Below, piece after piece: positions 34,245-43,708 of a stretch of 64,000 bases of DNA (positions are counted from its first letter, which is position 1; every line of letters begins with the position of its first letter). The notes under the pieces are model-generated. The model saw nothing but the letters and a program-made list of their open reading frames with translations. It was not told the DNA's origin and searched no databases. Source of the stretch: Bin5 sp009843665 (GTDB lineage: Bacteria; Chloroflexota; Anaerolineae; Caldilineales; Caldilineaceae); NCBI GenBank assembly GCA_965220285.1, contig OZ244818.1, positions 5,084,001-5,148,000 of the forward strand, read 5' to 3'. The position numbers and the translations under genes are program-made.

Positions 34245-35262
34245 GTGTCACGACAGCTTCCCGATTCACTTGCATGAACCAGGCATCCCGTTACTCGACA
34301 AGAGTGATCGATCCTGGCTTCTACCTGTCTTCGAATTCTGTACTCCCCCTTTATCGTCTCATCCCGAGACCAAGAACTGTCCTTCACAGCCTGCGCCGCC
34401 CCCTGGCCGCCGCTTCAGCATCTTTGTGCATCCCGCCCTGTTCGTCCGCGTAGCATTGCCATCGCCTCCTACCGCAACCAAACGCCTCGATTCCTCGGAT
34501 GCTTGGAAGGCCTCTGCATTAACGGAGATTCCAGGCCGGGAATCCCGGCGCAAGGGGATTGCACCGCCAGAAACTGTATAAAACGTGACCCGCGAATGCC
34601 ACCGGTGAGTCTCTGCAGGAACCGACCGGCGGGCTCTTGCAGTTAGAGGACCACTGAATTGGCGGCCACAACCAATCGGGCAGATGGCCGGTCTCCTCTA
34701 CTGGCATCTTCTATCAGCGTGGGAATCTCAAGAGACCTCCTCTTCTTGGGGGAGAAACGCGAAACATTGAGCATGATCCCTTCGTCTCTGTAGGCAGCGG
34801 CACAGAATGGCACCTCAACACACGGCATTCGAAAGTTAGGGAGGCTGTTGCAATTGTGGTAAAAAAAGGCGAAATTGGTTCCTTTCGGTGTTGAGTCACG
34901 GATCCATCCAGTTGATCGCAGGCACTGACTATCAGCCTGAGCCGAAATTGGTATCACCTGAGTTCCACCGCATTGGAACCGCTGTTCCCCTTTCATTGTG
35001 AATCCCAAGGTCACAGAAGCAACTGTTCGCACCGCATCGGACTGTCCCATTACTGTTTCATTGTCAGGGCGCACGGTGCTGTAACAATGCGCCAGACGTC
35101 CAGGAGCGAAAGGAAACGGTTTCCTCTTTCGCATCCCCATCTTGGCGATTACCTTTGCAGAGGTCGCACAGCCGGAGTTTTGAAAGGGCCTTAGAGTTGG
35201 CCTCTGATCTGAGTCATACGTCCGGGCAGGCGCTCTTGGATTACTAGCCGAAAAAAGTATCA
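34245..35262. other. 1-kb intergenic region with no supported gene
   Basis: No credible coding region. A 213-codon minus-strand frame (34643-35284) lacks a ribosome site, runs into mnhA and has a composition unlike protein. One perfect palindrome, GCCGGGA-a-TCCCGGC, lies at 34535-34549. I found no clear promoter, terminator or known riboswitch. This is the longest gap in the window and it directly precedes the antiporter operon, so a leader RNA or decayed gene is possible. Confidence 0.5.
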
Positions 35263-37776
35263 ATGTTAGCGGCATCCATTTCACTCACTATCATAAGCGG
35301 TCTAATCCTCTATTGGATTCGCCCCCACCAACGCGCTTGGGCTGGCTGGCTCTCTGCAGTGCCTCCCCTGGCCGTTACCATTTGGCAGGTGGCAGCCGCG
35401 CTTCCCCTTTTTTCTGGCAGCGATGCAAGGACGCACGGCGACAACGGCTTTCTGCAAAACAGTGCCATCATTACCGAACAGTATCGCTGGATCGAAACCC
35501 TGGGCCTGGAACTTTCCTTCCGCTTGGACGGCCTTTCCCTGCTCTTCGGGCTCATCATTTCCGGCGTAGGCGCCGCCGTCGCCCTTTACACGCATTACTA
35601 TCTCGAAAACGACGAGCGCCAGGGCTACTTCTACCTCACTCTCTTCGCCTTCATGGCCTCGATGTTAGGCCTGGTTTGGGCCGACAACCTTTTGACTCTG
35701 TTCATCTTTTGGGAAGGGACGAGCGTTACAAGCTACCTGCTCATCGGTTACTCCCACCGGTCTGCCGTTGCCAGAGGCGGCGCCCGCAATGCCTTCATCG
35801 TCACAGCAGCAGGCGGCCTAGCCCTGATCGCAGGCATGATCCTCCTGGGGCAGCAAAGCGGGACTTATACGATCAGCGAGATAGTCGCCCGCCCCGGCCT
35901 GACGGAACTCGACCTCTATCCCGGGATCCTTATCCTGGTCCTTCTGGGCGCGTTCACCAAGTCAGCCCAGTTTCCCTTTCACTGGTGGCTGCCCGGCGCA
36001 ATGGCCGCACCAACGCCGGCCAGCGCATACCTGCATTCCGCCACGATGGTCAAAGCGGGTATCTACCTCCTCGCCCGCCTGCACCCCGCCCTGAGCGATC
36101 ATCCTATGTGGCTGTGGGCGCTCCTCACTTTTGGCGGCATTACCATGCTCTTGGGAGCCGTCACCGCCGTACGGCACTGGGACATAAAAGCCCTGCTGGC
36201 CTACGCTACCGTCGGCCAGCTTGGCGTCCTGACCACACTACTGGCCTTTCGCAGCGAGGCTGCATTGCTGGCCGTTGTTGTCGGAATTCTCTCTCACGCT
36301 CTGTATAAGGGCCCCCTCTTCCTGGTGGCCGGAATCGTGGACCATTCAACCGGAGTCAGAGACCTGAGAAAATTGGGTGGGTTGAGACATTCGCTGCCTG
36401 TAACCTCGGCCGTGGCCCTGATGGCTGCACTTTCCATGGCCGGCGTCCCACCCCTATTCGGTTTCGTGGCAAAGGAGACCCTGCTTGAATCCTTCTTTGA
36501 AGCGGGTGAGTACGGCGCGCTGGCGGGCTGGATTGCGTTTGGCGCCGCTTCCGTCGCCGGCGCCTTCTTCGTTACCTACAGTCTGACTCTCTTGTGGGAG
36601 GCCTTCTTTCGGCCCGGACCGCCGAGTGCTACCGGCGGCCCTCCTGAGCAAGACTCGCCTCATGAGGCTCAGGCGCACGTCCATCACCATCCTGCCTTCT
36701 CCTTCGTTGCCGCGCCGTTATTTCTTGTTGCCTGCGGCACAGTCGCCCCGTTCGCCTTGCAGCCGCTCAACAAACTCTTTATGCCTGCGGCAGCTGCAAT
36801 ATCAGGCGAACCCGTCCACAAATACGCAGCTCTCTGGCACGGGTTTTCTCCTGTGCTTCTGACGAGTATTCTCGCGATCGCAGCCGGCGTATTGCTCTTC
36901 TTTAATCGGGCCTTCTTGCGCCGGGAAATGGCCCGTCTTCCTGAAGGTCTGCGCGGCGTCGTTATATTCCAGGCCCTGCTGGACAGGGTCTACGCTTTGG
37001 GCCAGGTTACAGCCCGCTTCTCACAGGGCTATACCCTCGCTTCGCAGGCGGCCATTGTTTTGCTCGCTGCCGCTATCCCCGTTGCCGTCGCCCTGCCGCA
37101 AATTTCACCTTCAGACCTCGTTCCTTCGAACGATTTCATTCCCGGTGCTCCTGAAACGATTCTGATTCTCATGATGGTCGTATCCGCCTACGTTACGGTC
37201 CGCATAAGAACAAGCTTGGGAGCAATCATCAGCTTGGGCGTTGTCGGCGTTTCAGTGACCCTCTTCTACGTCTTCTTCAGCGCGCCCGATCTGGCCCTCA
37301 CTCAGCTTCTCATCGAGGTACTCCTCGTTGTCCTGCTGGTAATCGTATTCACAAGGCTCTCGCCTGATATTCGACCGCCCATGCAGAAGTTGAAGCAGGC
37401 GCGCAATGTACTGGTAGCTCTGGCGGCAGGAGCATTCGGCTTCTTTCTCGTACTCTTCAATTCCAGCGAGGCTATGCAGGCCGCTCAGTCCATCAGCGGC
37501 TACTTCCTGCACAATGCCGTGCCCGGAGGCCACGGCACCAACGTGGTAAATGTTATCCTGGTCGACTTCCGCGCCATCGACACAATGGGTGAAATCACAG
37601 TTCTGGCCCTGGCGGCCCTCGGTGGGTATGCTCTCCTGAACGCCCCTCGCGTCAATCTTCCTACGTCGATATCGCAGCCTCCGGAGCCAGAGTTACAGGA
37701 GAATCCAGATGGACCTTTAGCCGTGGAATCGGAACGGTCGGGCCCCGAGACACCTGCCGGCAACTATGACGCCTAG
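35263..37776 (+). CDS. mnhA: Na+/H+ antiporter subunit A (MrpA/MnhA)
   Basis: An 837-residue subunit of the Mrp antiporter. The first 500 residues are NuoL-like: a proton-channel core with FIFWEGTSVTSYLLIGY, the Lys-bearing helix TKSAQFPFHWWLPGAM near 234-249 and SHALYKGPLFLVAG near 346-359. The C-terminal part contains the MrpA-specific extension with FSAPDLALTQLLIEVLLV and NVILVDFRAIDTMGE, which replace separate MbhD/MbhE-type subunits. The complex exports Na+ in exchange for protons and supports pH and salt balance. ATG at 35263 has no good Shine-Dalgarno site. It is first of seven genes in the order A to G. A polar Pro/Glu tail closes the protein. Confidence 0.95.
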   Translation: MLAASISLTIISGLILYWIRPHQRAWAGWLSAVPPLAVTIWQVAAALPLFSGSDARTHGDNGFLQNSAIITEQYRWIETLGLELSFRLDGLSLLFGLIISGVGAAVALYTHYYLENDERQGYFYLTLFAFMASMLGLVWADNLLTLFIFWEGTSVTSYLLIGYSHRSAVARGGARNAFIVTAAGGLALIAGMILLGQQSGTYTISEIVARPGLTELDLYPGILILVLLGAFTKSAQFPFHWWLPGAMAAPTPASAYLHSATMVKAGIYLLARLHPALSDHPMWLWALLTFGGITMLLGAVTAVRHWDIKALLAYATVGQLGVLTTLLAFRSEAALLAVVVGILSHALYKGPLFLVAGIVDHSTGVRDLRKLGGLRHSLPVTSAVALMAALSMAGVPPLFGFVAKETLLESFFEAGEYGALAGWIAFGAASVAGAFFVTYSLTLLWEAFFRPGPPSATGGPPEQDSPHEAQAHVHHHPAFSFVAAPLFLVACGTVAPFALQPLNKLFMPAAAAISGEPVHKYAALWHGFSPVLLTSILAIAAGVLLFFNRAFLRREMARLPEGLRGVVIFQALLDRVYALGQVTARFSQGYTLASQAAIVLLAAAIPVAVALPQISPSDLVPSNDFIPGAPETILILMMVVSAYVTVRIRTSLGAIISLGVVGVSVTLFYVFFSAPDLALTQLLIEVLLVVLLVIVFTRLSPDIRPPMQKLKQARNVLVALAAGAFGFFLVLFNSSEAMQAAQSISGYFLHNAVPGGHGTNVVNVILVDFRAIDTMGEITVLALAALGGYALLNAPRVNLPTSISQPPEPELQENPDGPLAVESERSGPETPAGNYDA

Positions 37777-37808
37777 AAAACGCCGATTGAATTCAGAACG
37801 CCTTACTC

Positions 37809-38330
37809 ATGCCTGAACTCTATCTTCGCCTGTTGAATCGCATATTGACGCCGGTACTCCTGTTGCTGGCCCTCTACCTCCTGTTTCGCGGCCACAACTT
37901 GCCCGGAGGCGGCTTCATCGCCGGCCTTATGGCTGCAGCCGCTTTTCAGCTTCAGATTCTGAGCCGGGGCCATAGGAGTGTTCGGAGCACTGTCGGTCCC
38001 TACCTGCACAGCGGAATCGGTCTGGGTCTGGCAGTCGCCATTTGCGCCGGCTTTGTCGGTTTGCTGGAAGGGACCTTCTTCAAAGGAATCTGGTTCAGCC
38101 TGCATCTGCCTTTCCTGGGTGATCTCAAACTGGGCACGCCGGTAATATTCGATCTTGGCGTCTTTTTGGTCGTGGCAAGTGTCACGACATCATACCTTCT
38201 CGGCCTGAGCCGCGTCTCTGACACAGCCTCGCTTCGGCGGGATGAAACGGTCTCCCGAATACGTTACGACTCCGCCGGCTCCAATCCGGCGGAAGCCAGC
38301 GTCGAACCAGGCCCAAGGGCAAAATCGTGA
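37809..38330 (+). CDS. mnhB: Na+/H+ antiporter subunit B (MnhB)
   Basis: A 173-residue membrane protein with four helices and the family motif RGHNLPGGGFIAGLMAA near residues 25-41. The C-terminal helix includes GTPVIFDLGVFLVVAS. A polar tail of about 25 residues (from SLRRDETVS) extends beyond the usual length of about 140. It starts 33 bases after mnhA and overlaps mnhC by four bases (GTGA), which implies coupled translation. Confidence 0.93.
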   Translation: MPELYLRLLNRILTPVLLLLALYLLFRGHNLPGGGFIAGLMAAAAFQLQILSRGHRSVRSTVGPYLHSGIGLGLAVAICAGFVGLLEGTFFKGIWFSLHLPFLGDLKLGTPVIFDLGVFLVVASVTTSYLLGLSRVSDTASLRRDETVSRIRYDSAGSNPAEASVEPGPRAKS

Positions 38331-38866
38331 TCTCTATACTTCTGGCAATTGCCGTTGGCAGTCTCTTCGCCTCAGGGACATACCTTATCTTGAGGCGTGG
38401 ACAGATCAAGCTCATACTCGGGTTGGCCTTACTGAGTCATGGTGTCAACCTGCTACTCTTTGGGTCTGGTAGACTCACCGAAGGGCGCCCCCCAATCTTT
38501 CTTGATAAGAATGAGTACGCTGAGACAATAGCATCGAATTTACCTGCTGACCCTCTGCCCCAGGCTCTTATCTTGACCGCTATCGTCATCAGCTTCGGCA
38601 TCACCGCCTTCGTCATCGTCCTCGTGAACAGACGCCATACGGTTACTCAGACCGACTATGTCCATGGCGAATATGTACCCCTCCTGCGCGAAGGGGATCC
38701 TTTCGATTTCTCTGACTCATCTGACAGTGTTCAGTACGACTGGCTTGCCTACGAAGTAGACGAAGTCTACGACAGCGAGGATCTGCTGCCAGGTATTCCC
38801 GCGATGCCAGTTTCTGAACGGGACGAATCAACTGCGATGGAAGAGGACAGCTACCAATGGCCGTGA
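38327..38866 (+). CDS. mnhC: Na+/H+ antiporter subunit C (MnhC) with long acidic tail
   Basis: A NuoK-like three-helix subunit that begins with GTG at 38327. The core, residues 1 to about 110, has LILRRGQIKLILGLALLSHGVNLLLF and AFVIVLVNRRH. The family is usually about 110-115 residues. Here another 65 residues follow, rich in Asp and Glu (GDPFDFSDSSDS, YEVDEVYDSEDLLPG, MEEDSYQWP), and should lie on the cytoplasmic side. The tail overlaps the start of mnhD by 10 bases, so the operon spacing is normal. The tail's function is unknown. Confidence 0.92.
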   Translation: MISILLAIAVGSLFASGTYLILRRGQIKLILGLALLSHGVNLLLFGSGRLTEGRPPIFLDKNEYAETIASNLPADPLPQALILTAIVISFGITAFVIVLVNRRHTVTQTDYVHGEYVPLLREGDPFDFSDSSDSVQYDWLAYEVDEVYDSEDLLPGIPAMPVSERDESTAMEEDSYQWP

Positions 38867-40527
38867 GCGCAAACTTGCTGGCTGTCCCCGTAGCAGCGCC
38901 TCTTCTGGCAGCCGCATTCATACTACTGTTTGCCCGCTGGGGTGGACGCAGACGGATTAGGCAACAGATTGCACTGACGTCTCTGGCGCTGTGCCTGAAC
39001 CTGGCGGCGGCCGCAATCCTCTTCCAGGCTACCGCAGGACGGGGCGAAAGATTCGTCTTGCAGCTGGGGGACTGGTCGGCGCCTTTCGGTATCACCTTCT
39101 ACGGCGATGGGCTCTCTGCAACCCTCTTGCTGCTGACGGCAATTGTCGCACTGGCGGTCTACCCTTTCGCCGTCGCAACCATCGACTACCACCGTGCCCG
39201 CATGGGTTTCCATCCCCTGTACCTTTTCCTTCTCATGGGCGTAAACGGTGCATTTCTCTCAGGAGACCTCTTCAATCTCTATGTATTCTTTGAAGTCCTC
39301 TTGATGGCCAGCTTTGTCTTGCTGACCATCGGTGCCCAACCGGCCCAGACCAACAGCGGAATACGCTATGTTGTACTCAATCTACTCGCTTCGACCATCT
39401 TTCTGGTCGCAGCAGGAGTCGCCTACGGAACGCTCGGCACTCTAAATATGGCCCAGATTGCCGAGCGTCTACCAGTGGCTTCTCCCGCGGTGCAAACTGT
39501 TTTTGCCGGCCTTCTGCTGGTCAGTTTTGGCAGCAAGGCAGCCATTTTTCCACTCTTTTTCTGGTTGCCGGCCAGCTACCATACGCCGCCGCCGGCAGTC
39601 ACCGCGCTCTTTGGGGGCCTGCTAACGAAGGTTGGTATCTACACACTCTTCCGCAGCTTTACGCTATTCTTCCCTGAACTCCTGGTGAGCTGGCAACCGG
39701 TTCTCTTGACCATATCGGGCGCAACCATGCTCGTCGGTGCGCTTGGTGCCCTGGCCCAGCCTGGAATCCGCCGTGTATTGAGTTTCCATATCATTAGTCA
39801 TGTGGGCTTCATGTTGATGGGGCTCGCAGTCGCACAGAGCGGCAATAGACTGGCCGTTGGGTTTGGTTTGGGCGCGGCAGTCATCTACCTTTGCCATCAC
39901 ATGATCATCAAGACCGCCCTCATTATGGCTGGAGGAGCGGTCGAACTACATATGGGCAGCGACCGGCTGGTCTCAATCGGCGGGCTGGTCACCAGACAGC
40001 CTCTTCTTGCTTTTCTCTTCTTCATGTCCGCCATCTCCCTGGCGGGTGTCCCTCCTTTCAGCGGTTTCGTCAGCAAGCTCAGCCTCCTCCAAATCACTCT
40101 CGACACACGCCACTGGGTCGTTTCAGGCGTAAGCCTCTTCGCCAGCCTGCTAACCATGATCAACATGATGCGTCTCTGGCGTGAGTCATTTTGGGGGGAA
40201 TACAACCGCCCAAGCCGCGTGCCTGTCAGAATACTGCAGAGCAGAATCCGCCAACGGCTGATGTTGACACCTGTGGCCGTCCTTGTCCTACTTAGTCTGG
40301 CACTTGGCATTTGGGGCGGGCCGGCCATTACGCTGTCCATGCGGGTTGCCCAGCAAGCTCTCGACCGTCAAGCCTATATCGAGGCCGTATCGCCTTCGAG
40401 CCGGATTTCGTCAGCGGATGCAGACTTACACTTAATCTCCTCAGGGACATACCTTCCAGTTAGCCCGGTAGCAAAGTCCGGTACGGCGGCACACGCGCCC
40501 CCGATTTCGCGCGGATCAGTACGGTGA
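38857..40527 (+). CDS. mnhD: Na+/H+ antiporter subunit D (MnhD)
   Basis: A 556-residue NuoM/NuoN-like subunit with about 14 helices. Key elements include the acidic helix LFNLYVFFEVLLMASFVLL near 138-156, the Lys-bearing GSKAAIFPLFFWLP near 226-239, and the SLAGVPPFSGFVSKLSLL block near 388-405. The C-terminus after about residue 500 is a polar segment of about 50 residues. The ATG lies within the end of mnhC. It works with MrpA as the second proton/sodium channel module of the complex. Confidence 0.94.
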   Translation: MAVSANLLAVPVAAPLLAAAFILLFARWGGRRRIRQQIALTSLALCLNLAAAAILFQATAGRGERFVLQLGDWSAPFGITFYGDGLSATLLLLTAIVALAVYPFAVATIDYHRARMGFHPLYLFLLMGVNGAFLSGDLFNLYVFFEVLLMASFVLLTIGAQPAQTNSGIRYVVLNLLASTIFLVAAGVAYGTLGTLNMAQIAERLPVASPAVQTVFAGLLLVSFGSKAAIFPLFFWLPASYHTPPPAVTALFGGLLTKVGIYTLFRSFTLFFPELLVSWQPVLLTISGATMLVGALGALAQPGIRRVLSFHIISHVGFMLMGLAVAQSGNRLAVGFGLGAAVIYLCHHMIIKTALIMAGGAVELHMGSDRLVSIGGLVTRQPLLAFLFFMSAISLAGVPPFSGFVSKLSLLQITLDTRHWVVSGVSLFASLLTMINMMRLWRESFWGEYNRPSRVPVRILQSRIRQRLMLTPVAVLVLLSLALGIWGGPAITLSMRVAQQALDRQAYIEAVSPSSRISSADADLHLISSGTYLPVSPVAKSGTAAHAPPISRGSVR

Positions 40528-40596
40528 CCATGACCACGCCTGCTCGCCGACGCGAATTTGAAGTTTTCTCGAAAGAGAGGAGATGACAGTCTTTCG

Positions 40597-41241
40597 ATGC
40601 AACGACTCCTGGTCCTGAATCTTTTCATTTCCCTGATGTGGCCCATCCTCAACAACGACTATACGTTGGGCGCACTCTTCCTCGGCTTTGTCTTCGGGTT
40701 TGTGCTCATGTCTCTCGTGCAGCGAAGGTACGGGCTCTATACGGTTCGGGCCGCCGGTTTCGTAGCATTCGTGCTGTGGGCCATTCTGCAAAGTAACGTG
40801 CAGTTGGCCCTCAAGGTGCTGGCCAGAACTGCAGGCATTCAGACTTCGATGCGTCCGGGCATAGTTGCCGTCCCACTGAAATTGACCAACCCATTTGACA
40901 TCACAGTTCTGGCAACCGTCATCACTTTGACACCGGGCACGCTGAGTGTCGATCTGGGCGAGGATGTGTCCGGCCGTCTCCAGCCCTACGGCGAACCAGA
41001 CGAGGACGCGATCGGCGTGGAAACAGAAACGGATGATCTTCTGCCGGCGTCTGGTGAACGCCTGACTGAGCTGCCTGACCGCCAGACCGGGCCACGCGAC
41101 AGAGGAGAAGCAGCTCTCCTCGTCCACGCCATTGACATTTCCGACCCGAATTCCTTTCGAGCCGGTATCAAACAGAACTTTGAGCGCCCCCTCCTGGAAC
41201 TGCGCCGGCTGATCGCTGAGATGGACGCCGCCGATAACTAG
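40597..41241 (+). CDS. mnhE: Na+/H+ antiporter subunit E (MnhE) with acidic insertion
   Basis: A 214-residue subunit, taking the ATG at 40597 with GAGGAG 14 bases upstream. A frame extension to a TTG at 40558 lacks support. Two N-terminal helices (NLFISLMWPIL, LFLGFVFGFVL) and the family stretch LTLTPGTLSVDL are clear. The usual C-terminal domain (LLVHAIDISDPNSF, FERPLLELRRL) is separated from it by about 45 extra, mostly acidic residues (YGEPDEDAIGVETETDDLL and following). Together with the mnhC tail this shows a lineage-specific expansion of the cytoplasmic face. Confidence 0.9.
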   Translation: MQRLLVLNLFISLMWPILNNDYTLGALFLGFVFGFVLMSLVQRRYGLYTVRAAGFVAFVLWAILQSNVQLALKVLARTAGIQTSMRPGIVAVPLKLTNPFDITVLATVITLTPGTLSVDLGEDVSGRLQPYGEPDEDAIGVETETDDLLPASGERLTELPDRQTGPRDRGEAALLVHAIDISDPNSFRAGIKQNFERPLLELRRLIAEMDAADN

Positions 41242-41256
41242 AACTGGAGGACCAAT

Positions 41257-41583
41257 TTGAGCAACGAACTCTTCGAACTCAGCCTCGCCGTCCTGATGAC
41301 CCTGCTCTCGTTTTCTCTGCTGCTTTGCTTCTGGAGGCTCCTGCGCGGACCAAACCTGCCCAATCGAACCGTGGCATTTGACCTCATTTCCATTCACGCT
41401 GTCGGAATCTTTGTCCTCTTCGCAGTGAACAGTCATTCCTACGTACTTTTGGAAGGTGCAATCATAACGGCTGTTCTCGGCTTCCTGGGAACGATGATGT
41501 TTGCCCGCGCATTGGAACGCTATCCCCACGTAAGATGGCTGGAGAGACAGCCCGGGGAAGACGAGGAAATACCGCCGGCTTAG
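41257..41583 (+). CDS. mnhF: Na+/H+ antiporter subunit F (MnhF)
   Basis: A 108-residue three-helix subunit. The start is a TTG at 41257 with TGGAGG six bases upstream, which decides it. Motifs LLRGPNLPNRTVAFDLIS and GAIITAVLGFLGTMMFAR match the family. The gene begins 15 bases after mnhE and ends 20 bases before mnhG. The tail is polar and Glu-rich, but only slightly longer than usual. Confidence 0.92.
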   Translation: MSNELFELSLAVLMTLLSFSLLLCFWRLLRGPNLPNRTVAFDLISIHAVGIFVLFAVNSHSYVLLEGAIITAVLGFLGTMMFARALERYPHVRWLERQPGEDEEIPPA

Positions 41584-41603
41584 TCCTTAGGTGAGATGCG
41601 CTT

Positions 41604-41984
41604 ATGAACACAGCAGTTGTAAATCTAATCGTAGTTTCGTTGGCCTCAATCGGAACGCTCTTTCTTCTCGTAAGCGCACTTGGCATTCTGCGGCTTCCCG
41701 ATGTCTTGACTCGAATGCACGCTGCAGGAATCGCCGCGACGCTTGGCATCACCTGCCTGCTGCTTGCCACCGGATTCTACTTCTTTGCCGAAGGGCAAAT
41801 GCTTCGCATGGTGGCCCTTATCGTCCTCTTCTTTGTAACCGCCCCCATCGCAACAACCACCATGGCCAGGGCCGCATATCGCACAGGCCGGTCAGACCAG
41901 TTTGTACTCAAGCACGACGATCTCGCCGCACTCTCTCAAACTGTCGAGGCGGAAAATCAGGATAGGCCCGTCGCCGCAAAATAA
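41604..41984 (+). CDS. mnhG: Na+/H+ antiporter subunit G (MnhG)
   Basis: A 126-residue three-helix subunit with the family motif ILRLPDVLTRMHAAGIAATLG near residues 29-48 and FFVTAPIATTTMARAAY near 81-97. It closes the A-to-G set, so the seven-subunit complex is complete. ATG at 41604. The FGGY kinase begins 31 bases downstream on the same strand and may be co-transcribed, although no functional link is known. Confidence 0.93.
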   Translation: MNTAVVNLIVVSLASIGTLFLLVSALGILRLPDVLTRMHAAGIAATLGITCLLLATGFYFFAEGQMLRMVALIVLFFVTAPIATTTMARAAYRTGRSDQFVLKHDDLAALSQTVEAENQDRPVAAK

Positions 41985-42015
41985 TAGCTTGTTTGACAGC
42001 ACAGGAGCGATTACC

Positions 42016-43605
42016 TTGGCAAAATCGGACGCGGGGTACAGGACCAGCCCACCTTGCGAAAACTCTCAGCTGGACCTGATACTGGCCGTTGATCTGGGAA
42101 GCTCCTCAGTAAGAGCTTCCGCCTACCTACTGAATGGGACCAGGCTTGAGGAGACCACGGAATACCGCAATACCGACCAGTCAGTGGAGGGCACTTTCGA
42201 TCCTCACGTCCTCACCGATCTGACAGAGGAAGTCATCAGTGACTGTCTTGCACGCGTCCGAGATGTCACGAACAGCGCTCACTTCGTTGCCGCCGCTTGG
42301 ACCAGCTTTGCCATGAGCTGGCTTGGCGTCGAATCCTCAGGCCAGCCGGTCACGCCGGTCTACACCTATTCCGACGCCCTGAGCGGGCCTTTCGCCGACA
42401 GCCTGCGGCAGGAACTCCTGCAGCAAGGTAAACTCGACGTCGCGTGGCAGCGCACCGGCGCGCCTATCCACACGGCCTACGCCCCCGCACAACTGCTTCG
42501 CCTGGCAGCAGAAGAGCCAGACCTCATAAATCAGGTCACGTGCTGGCAAACACTCGCCGCAAGCCTGTTCGCGCGCTGGCGGGGACAGCCGCGAGCCCCC
42601 GTCAGCAACAGTGAAGTTGGCTGGACTGGCATGCTTAATCGGCGAAATCTGACGTGGGATGAAGAGCTCGTAAGACGGGTAGGCGTTGATCCTCGACACC
42701 TGCCCACTGTATCTGACTATGCGCAAGCCCTGGTTGGGCTGGCCGAACCTTGGGCCTCAAAGTGGCCGGAGCTCGCTAAAACACCCTTCTTCCTGGCAGT
42801 CGGTGACGGCGCCGGCGCAAATCTCGGCAGCGGCTGTTCAGACAACACGCGCATCGCCCTGACGATAGGTACCACCGGCGCAATGAGAGTCGTCCTGCCA
42901 AACGAATCTCAACACGGAGAGCATAGCCCCGGAGAGGCCGGCATGCTACACGTTCCCGTCGGCCTTTGGAGTTACCCAATCGACAGCTATCGCTGGCTGG
43001 TCGGCGGCTCACTGACCGACGGCGGCTCCCTCTTCTCTTGGCTACACGAAAACCTGGCCGTCGATGACACAGACGCCCTTCTCGCCGCCGCAGCCGGCAT
43101 CCCCTCCGGCGCCCACGGTCTGACCATCCTCCCCTTCCTGCGCGGCGAACGCGCGCCCGGTTGGGCCACCGAGGCCGCACTTACCATCAGCGGCATCTCA
43201 CCTGCAACCACGGCAGCCCACATCTTCCGCGCAGCATTCGAAGCCGTTGCCCTTCGCTTCCGCCTCATCTACGACCGGCTCCGCCCTCTGTTGCCACCGA
43301 ATACAGAGATTGTCGCCAGCGGGGGCGCACTCCATGAAAACAGACTGTGGCGGCAGATCCTGGCAGACGTCCTCCAAGCCCCCGTGCACCTCATTGATGT
43401 CGACGAAGCAACCAGTCGCGGCGCTGCCATACTTGCTCTGCAAGCCCTCGGCTTCCCACTGCCGCCCGACCCGCCCACGGTTCACACCGCCTTACCCGAC
43501 AGAAAAGTCGGCGCCATCTACGCGCACGCTTTGAGTCGGCAGCAGGAACTGTACGACCGGGTTATCGGCTCCACGCAGTTGCAACAAGTTGAACTACCTG
43601 GATAA
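42016..43605 (+). CDS. FGGY family carbohydrate kinase (gluconokinase-like)
   Basis: A 529-residue kinase when started at the TTG at 42016, with AGGAG eight bases upstream. An upstream extension into mnhG (from 41902) has no support. The first ATP-fold domain begins LILAVDLGSSSVRASAY, and the phosphate loop of the second domain is IALTIGTTGAMR. ASGGALHENRLWRQILADVL is the FGGY C-terminal signature. The family phosphorylates sugars and polyols. The order of motifs is most like gluconokinases, but the substrate is not determined by sequence. It could act on a sugar imported by the region 1 transporters, which is inference. Confidence 0.88.
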   Translation: MAKSDAGYRTSPPCENSQLDLILAVDLGSSSVRASAYLLNGTRLEETTEYRNTDQSVEGTFDPHVLTDLTEEVISDCLARVRDVTNSAHFVAAAWTSFAMSWLGVESSGQPVTPVYTYSDALSGPFADSLRQELLQQGKLDVAWQRTGAPIHTAYAPAQLLRLAAEEPDLINQVTCWQTLAASLFARWRGQPRAPVSNSEVGWTGMLNRRNLTWDEELVRRVGVDPRHLPTVSDYAQALVGLAEPWASKWPELAKTPFFLAVGDGAGANLGSGCSDNTRIALTIGTTGAMRVVLPNESQHGEHSPGEAGMLHVPVGLWSYPIDSYRWLVGGSLTDGGSLFSWLHENLAVDDTDALLAAAAGIPSGAHGLTILPFLRGERAPGWATEAALTISGISPATTAAHIFRAAFEAVALRFRLIYDRLRPLLPPNTEIVASGGALHENRLWRQILADVLQAPVHLIDVDEATSRGAAILALQALGFPLPPDPPTVHTALPDRKVGAIYAHALSRQQELYDRVIGSTQLQQVELPG

Positions 43606-43708
43606 AAGTTTTGGATGAGGAAAACCGGGCAAGTGCCGGTCACGGAGTGGAGGATACCTCAGGCTGACCGAGAACGCCTTGCCTTGGGGTGTTTCGCTGT
43701 GCCGGCGG

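Noticed and set aside
34643..35284. 213-codon minus-strand open frame upstream of mnhA
   Set aside because: No ribosome site, no motif, low-complexity composition and overlap with the start of mnhA.
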